A stretch of 35,771 bases of DNA from Chara braunii (taxonomy: Eukaryota > Streptophyta > Charophyceae > Charales > Characeae): the NCBI GenBank assembly GCA_003427395.1, contig BFEA01000275.1, forward strand, positions 537,514 to 573,284, written 5' to 3'. Both the position numbers and the translations under genes were made by a program. Of the stretch, positions 31,237 to 35,771 are shown piece by piece (positions within the stretch are counted from its first letter, which is position 1; each line of letters opens with the position of its first letter). Under the pieces are notes generated by a model. That model worked only from the letters and a program-made list of their open reading frames with translations. It was not told where the DNA came from and did no database searches.

Positions 31237-32050
31237 GCGAATAATCCACTCCGGGGGTAATCGGATTGATTGAATTGGTTGCTTTTAGGTTCATAAAACA
31301 ATGCGCGGTGGTGCTATTGCACAAGTTGCCCGACTGAGTTGCCTCCTTATTTGATGGTTTATTCTGCAAGATAATCAGGAAGCAGGGGTTAACTCATACC
31401 TTATCAATACTGCATGCATGCAACAGGTGGCTTTAATACTTGATTTTTTTTATTTATTATTATTTTTTTTTTGCGGAACTCGTAGCGAAATACTTATCGG
31501 TTCCCTACGCGCGAAACAAGATGGTTGACGATCCTTGCCTCAGGGTTAATTGTGGTCTGGCGTTTGCGGGTTGTTAGCTGGACTAGGTTTGCAGGCTTGT
31601 CCTGCTGGAGCAAAAGTTGATCTGATTTGATCTTAATATACTTGCGCCTGATGAGGGGAAAAACGGTCAGCAAGCCACCAGCGAAAGCGAGGTAGCATTA
31701 AGGGTAGATGGACATAAGTAAAGGTGAGGATAGTAAGAGCCTAGACATAGGGAACGGGGCGCTAATGAGGACAATGGGATCAGAATTGCGCTACGCACGG
31801 GGCTGGCTCTTTTTCCTTTTTTTTTTTTTTTTTTTTTAATGTCCAGTGTCTCGCGGGTTATAGCCGCTGTTTTTTTTTTTTTTTTTTTTTTTGGGAGGAT
31901 AACATTCTGTTTTATTGTCTTTGAAGGATAACATCTTTATTTCAATGCTTTGGAGGAACAAGCTAACATTAGCAACTAACCTCTTTTTTTTTTTTTTTTT
32001 TTTGGAAAGCTAACCTCTTTCCAGATAGAGGAAGACGTCGGGCCGTACTC
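31017..32050. other. Non-coding stretch with several poly(T) runs
   Basis: No gene is recognised. T runs lie at 31211-31236, 31817-31837, 31870-31892 and 31984-32003. The left end (A1) of the retrotransposon should lie in or near here, but I could not find a match to 24275-24913. Confidence 0.5.
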
Positions 32051-32154
32051 AGGGCGACATCCCACTCACAAAAACGATTGGAATAGGTGTCAGAATCTGG
32101 ACATGTGCATTCAGACACTTATTCCAATCGTCTTTGCCAGTGGGATTTTGCCCT
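32051..32154. repeat. 104-bp imperfect foldback, microRNA-precursor-like
   Basis: Two 46-nt arms (32051-32096 and 32109-32154) pair around a 12-nt loop. By eye there are 39 Watson-Crick pairs, 2 G-U and 5 mismatches. The core ACGATTGGAATA is perfectly matched and the flanking ATCCCACT block also pairs. The size and spaced mismatches suit a plant-type microRNA precursor, but a small inverted-repeat transposon remnant would look the same. The strand of any transcript is unknown. Confidence 0.6.
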
Positions 32155-33237
32155 CTCACTGCCCAGTAGCCCGGTTTGGTCGTTCCCACAGCCTTCACCA
32201 TCTTGGCTCAGGCGGACGACCGCAGAGGCGTACACGATGACAAGCAGCGCGAGAAGCAACGAGCCTTTGTTCGAATTCATCCCTGCCTCCTCCTAACTGT
32301 AGCTATTGCTGCTTTTGAGGAACACAACAGCTCCGGCGGCAATGCAACTGCGAGGAATTACTCTCCTCCTCCCCCCCCCTCTTCGGTCCTAGTTACCTCA
32401 CAAAAGAGACGGTCGTCCCCTTCGCTCCTCTTCTAAGTGTCACTGGAATCCAACTTCCCCACCCTCCGCCTTTTTGATTGCCCGCGCTGCCAACGCGGCG
32501 ACCGCCCTCGTCTTGTTCGTCGACACACTGGCGGGCTCGTCGTCTCCGCGGCCTCCGGACTCGGCAGTGCTACCCCTCATTTCGTGAGCCTACCGTCCGG
32601 GTCGGCAAGAGGAGAGAACTCATGCTAAGAAAAGTACAGAGATGAGAGGGATTACCACACCCATCACAGGACAGATAATAAGGAAGACATGGAAGAAGCA
32701 GAAAAACGAAAGAGGACGACGGCGGATGACCGGCTTCGTCAAAACTAACGGACTAAAAAATGAATTAGAATATCGCTTCCCTACGCTCACACTATGACCC
32801 CATCTACTGCAACACAATCCGGAGAACTCCTACCATCTATCTACCCATCGCCACCGTGCGAACTCCTTACTACCGTACCGTCGTCCTCCGCAACTTCACA
32901 ATGATTGTTACGATGAACGCCAAATGAGAGAGTAGCACGCATTGTCTGCACAATTTCCCCCGCGTGCCCGTATAGCACCTCTTTGTCCAGCGAAAACCGT
33001 TTTCGTATCCGTTGGTTTTTCTCTGCAAACGTAGCATGTTTCCCTGCATGATCTACACAACAATCTAGGCCTACACGCATATAATAATATGAGGAGAGAG
33101 AGAGACAAAAACAAAACTAACCCACCCTATCCTGCCGGTGAGGTAACTACTACCAGCAAGCGCAAAAGCAGATGAGGATACGAAGTTGAGAGGTCGGTCT
33201 ATAGCTTGCGGGTGAAAGACGCACACATGCAACTGCC
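32155..33237. other. Stretch without recognisable genes
   Basis: No gene is recognised. Overlapping Ser/Pro/Arg-rich frames (32176-32628) have no domain pattern. Confidence 0.4.
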
Positions 33238-33300
33238 GCAGAGAGAGAGAGAGAGAGGGGGAGAAGGAGGGAGAGAGAGAGACGACGGTGAAGAAGGGAA
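33238..33300. repeat. GA-rich low-complexity repeat
   Basis: Interrupted (GA)n and GGGAGA motifs. Arg/Glu-rich frames through it are artefacts. Confidence 0.85.
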
Positions 33301-33939
33301 AGAGGAGGAAAAACTTAACTGTTGCAGTGATTATCTACAAGTCCCGGACGAGAAGCTCAGGCGAAGAGAGAATACAAGGGGTGGGTTTTTGCTTTTACAC
33401 GAAGCGGACGATTTTCTGTGTCAGGAAAACATGTGGAACAGAGACTGGGCACTGCATGCTCGAAACGTCCGAGAAATTTTGACGGAAACATTGCTTCGGA
33501 CGGAGCACAAACGGAGGCGTCAAGCCGAAACTAAACAAGACTGCTAAGAAGAAGCGGGGGCAGGATATCAGAATAAGGAGTTTAAAGTTGCGCTGTTACA
33601 GCGAAGTGGAAGTACAAATCGCAGACAGAAGCAAATGGGACCATAACGGGCCGAGTTTGAGACAACGAAGGCGGCTATGTATCGGCAGATTCAGTAGGAT
33701 TACTGTCTACTGCAATGTTATTGAGGTTAACTGAATGCCCATGTGCTTGTTTGCGTGCGTGTGCGTGTTAACGTTGGGGAAAGAACCAGGGAAGGGAGAG
33801 ATTTAGAAGGCTTCCCAAACGATTCCAACTCGACATTTCTCTACGTGGACCTTTAGTGCACTTGTCGAATCTTCTTTTTTTTTTTTGTCTTTTTTTTTGC
33901 TACTCGTGAAGCGCATGCACGGAAGATCGGAGGGCTGTC
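33301..33939. other. Stretch without recognisable genes
   Basis: One + frame continues from the GA repeat to 33547 with a mixed composition but no domain I recognise. The rest is non-coding, with T12 at 33875-33886. Confidence 0.35.
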
Positions 33940-34034
33940 GGTTGTGGCAGAGCGCCCAGTCACTGGCCTGTCCTCTCTCCATCATGTAGCTCACGCAACT
34001 GCCATTGGGGAAAAGTGGATCTTTTATGCACTGA

Positions 34035-34119
<85 letters not shown>

Positions 34120-34142
34120 CGCTAAAACGAGAAATACTCTGA

Positions 34143-34183
<41 letters not shown>

Positions 34184-34214
34184 CTCTGCATTTAACTGTC
34201 TATCTGTGTGTGTG
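33940..34214. repeat. Left copy of an adapter-split duplication with (CT)n
   Basis: It starts GGTTGTGGCAGAGCGCCC and ends TCTATCTGTGTGTGTG. It contains two CT runs split by a short TTTTTTTCGCTAAAACGAG spacer. It is near-identical to 34253-34454 apart from the spacer and a few substitutions. Confidence 0.9.
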
Positions 34215-34252
34215 CTGTCTCTTATACACATCTAGATGTGTATAAGAGACAG
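34215..34252. other. Tn5/Nextera mosaic-end junction (library artefact)
   Basis: CTGTCTCTTATACACATCT (34215-34233) followed directly by its reverse complement AGATGTGTATAAGAGACAG (34234-34252). These are two head-to-head 19-bp mosaic ends, the circularisation junction of Nextera mate-pair libraries. It is synthetic sequence retained in the assembly, not a genomic transposon. Confidence 0.98.
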
Positions 34253-34347
34253 GGTTGTGACAGAGCGCCCGGTCACTGGCACTGTCCTCTCTCCATCATG
34301 TAGCTCACGCAGCTGCCTTTGGGGGAAAGTGGATCTTTATGCATTGA

Positions 34348-34422
<75 letters not shown>

Positions 34423-34454
34423 CTCTGCATTTAACTGTCTATCTGTGTGTGTGC
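34253..34454. repeat. Right copy of the adapter-split duplication
   Basis: It starts GGTTGTGACAGAGCGCCC and ends TCTATCTGTGTGTGTG, with one continuous CT run (about 34350-34418). The pair probably represents one locus, or two alleles, duplicated by misassembly at the adapter. Confidence 0.9.
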
Positions 34455-34557
34455 GTTTGCACCTGAGGTAGATGCTATTCGCAGTGGGACAGGAAGGACC
34501 GAGAATGTGACCATCCAGAGGCGGACGTCAGTACCGAGAAATTATGAAAAGGGAGAG

Positions 34558-34645
34558 CCGAGAGAGAGAGAGAGAGAGCGAGGCGTCTGGTGGAGGTGAG
34601 GAGAGAAAGAGAGAGAGAGAAGGGGGAGGGAGAGGGAGAGAGCAA
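34558..34645. repeat. GA/GGA-rich low-complexity repeat
   Basis: Interrupted GA and GGGAGA motifs; no coding value. Confidence 0.85.
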
Positions 34646-34999
34646 ACAGATGGGTACACAAATTCAGGCACGAGGAACGAATGTAAAGTGAAGAGGAGGT
34701 ACAAAGTAGGTCAGGGTTCTGCAAGTCGCGGGGAACTTAAGAGCGTTAGATCAGCAAGACGGAAGGAAACAAGTAATGGAAAGGAGGAAGGAAGGAAAGC
34801 TGCACCAAATCGTCACCTCGCAGGTACAGGGCCAGCCACGTGGGTAACAGGTTGAGCGGCGGTTGCGCCCATCCCCGTGCGTCACAAGGACCTACTTTTT
34901 TTTTTTTTTTTTTACATCCTTTCACGATCTTTAATAGAGAAATAAAAACGCCCTTTTCTTCACAGATCCAAAATATTGCTGCTAAAGATCGTACAGAAC
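34646..34999. other. Spacer with poly(T)
   Basis: No gene is recognised; 18 T at 34896-34913. Confidence 0.5.
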
Positions 35000-35275
35000 G
35001 ACTAATCGGGACCAACCCCGTGAAAATAACAGAGTGAAGCCTAATGAAATGAAAGGTCACCAAGATTCTGAAACACGAATTTAAGGATAGCTCAAAGACA
35101 TACCTAGCAGGACCAACCCTGCCTGCTGCCATTGATTGACTAATCGGGACCAACCCCGTGAAGAGATAACAGAGTAAGCTCAATGAAATGAAAGTCACCA
35201 AGAATGCTGAGCACGAATTTGAAGATACCTCCTAGACGTCTCTGGCAGGACCAACCCTGCCTGTTGACACAGGTT
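35000..35275. repeat. 138-bp tandem repeat, two copies, with ACCAAC-loop mini-hairpins
   Basis: Units start at 35000 and 35138 with GACTAATCGGGACCAACCCC. Each holds two mini-hairpins with the same loop and different stems: CGGG-ACCAAC-CCCG (35007-35020, 35145-35158) and GCAGG-ACCAAC-CCTGC (35107-35122, 35245-35260). Decayed relatives of the box (ACCATCC, ACCAACC, TCCAACC) continue to about 35670. Confidence 0.85.
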
Positions 35276-35502
35276 TCTAATGTTTCCGAAAAACTTGACT
35301 GACGAGACCGACCCAAAATGAGCAGAATTCATAATAGCTCCCAAGTAGATTTCTCAAAACTACTGATTGTAAGCAGAACTTACGAAGTGCTGATTTACAC
35401 GCAACCTTTTCCGCTACTCTCTGTTTTCCTCTTTCTCTCCTTTTTTTTTTTTTTTTTAATAGAAATCACAGGTTACCGAGTCGATTCAGAGTGACAAAGC
35501 TG

Positions 35503-35535
35503 AAGGTTGGCCGGATTAGCTTGCGGGCCAACCTT
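35503..35535. repeat. Perfect 10-bp stem-loop
   Basis: AAGGTTGGCC (35503-35512) pairs perfectly with GGCCAACCTT (35526-35535) around a 13-nt loop. It lies within the decayed continuation of the ACCAAC-box array. No downstream gene is visible in the window. Confidence 0.7.
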
Positions 35536-35771
35536 GTTGATGAGTGACAGATCGAAACTTAGCAGGACCATCCCTACTTGCTTTCAAGGGCATAAAAGCT
35601 TAGCTCCCAAGACCAACCCCGAATACACAAATCGAAGGATTGCTTGATTCGCAAGTATCTTAGCTTAGTAGATCCAACCCTTACACATTTTAAGGAGTTA
35701 ATTCGAGGTGAAGCAGTTATCCTTAACTAGATTCAACCAAGTAGATCCGAACACAAGCAATTTTCTAGATC

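Noticed and set aside
33206-33547. 113-codon frame starting in the GA repeat
   Set aside because: The first third is microsatellite and the rest shows no family pattern; without homology it is not supported as a gene.
34215-34252. 38-bp perfect palindrome as a biological transposon end
   Set aside because: It is exactly two Tn5 mosaic ends head-to-head, a sequencing-library construct.

Overview
The window looks like repeat-dominated, gene-poor eukaryotic nuclear DNA from a short-read draft assembly. It has long di- and tetranucleotide microsatellites, many poly(A)/poly(T) tracts, a 66-base N gap (17878-17943), a single N at 20160, and an uncleaned Tn5/Nextera junction at 34215-34252. The recognisable coding relics are transposon genes: PIF/Harbinger transposase, its Myb/SANT-like partner, and a tyrosine-recombinase retrotransposon with an inverted recombinase gene like the Volvox element kangaroo. 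Plant-style hAT elements and dispersed plant-like repeats are also present. I infer a green-lineage (streptophyte, possibly charophyte such as Chara) genome. That is an inference from element types, not a database result. No intact host gene, rRNA, tRNA or CRISPR array was recognised.

Layout. 1-2.6 kb: GGACCGGTCC direct repeats, then a Harbinger DDE transposase relic (+) broken by one stop right after its catalytic Glu. 2.8-3.5 kb: microsatellites forming a large CA/TG foldback. 4.2-4.6 kb: a 396-bp inverted-repeat (MITE-like) element. 4.7-7.1 kb (-): an unidentified coherent fragment, a Myb/SANT-like Harbinger accessory gene with in-frame stops, and the N-terminal part of a Harbinger transposase. 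7.4-10.8 kb: structured non-coding repeat DNA with a cluster of short perfect stem-loops (8.16-8.40 kb), an alternating ~120-bp tandem array (9.24-9.79 kb) and a series of hairpins with a constant loop and compensating stems (10.06-10.73 kb). 10.8-14.5 kb: nothing recognised. 14544-15488: a 945-bp non-autonomous hAT element with a perfect 8-bp target duplication. 17.1-18.4 kb: direct and inverted copies of a repeat with embedded CA microsatellites and the gap. 20018-20768: a second non-autonomous hAT element (751 bp). 22.9-23.4 kb: a ~270-bp tandem duplication.

24.0-31.0 kb: a DIRS/PAT-group (kangaroo-like) retrotransposon. A full-length-looking tyrosine recombinase (+, 25363-26268) converges tail-to-tail with a decayed RT-RNase H-tail gene (-, 28401-26240); the two overlap by 29 bp. 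Upstream of RT on the minus strand lie an RS-rich tail overlapping the RT start, a 258-residue gag-like ORF, and a further ORF with two TAG stops. Two 226-bp direct repeats (24049-24274, 24914-25139) beside the recombinase resemble the B1 and B2 parts of split direct repeats. In this model gag and RT would be expressed from the minus strand and the recombinase from the opposite strand, acting on the repeated palindromic site. Several stops and frameshifts show that this copy cannot make RT.

31.0-35.8 kb: no genes seen; poly(T) tracts, a 104-bp microRNA-precursor-like foldback (32051-32154), the adapter-marked duplication (33940-34454), and a 138-bp tandem repeat carrying ACCAAC-loop hairpins at the right edge.
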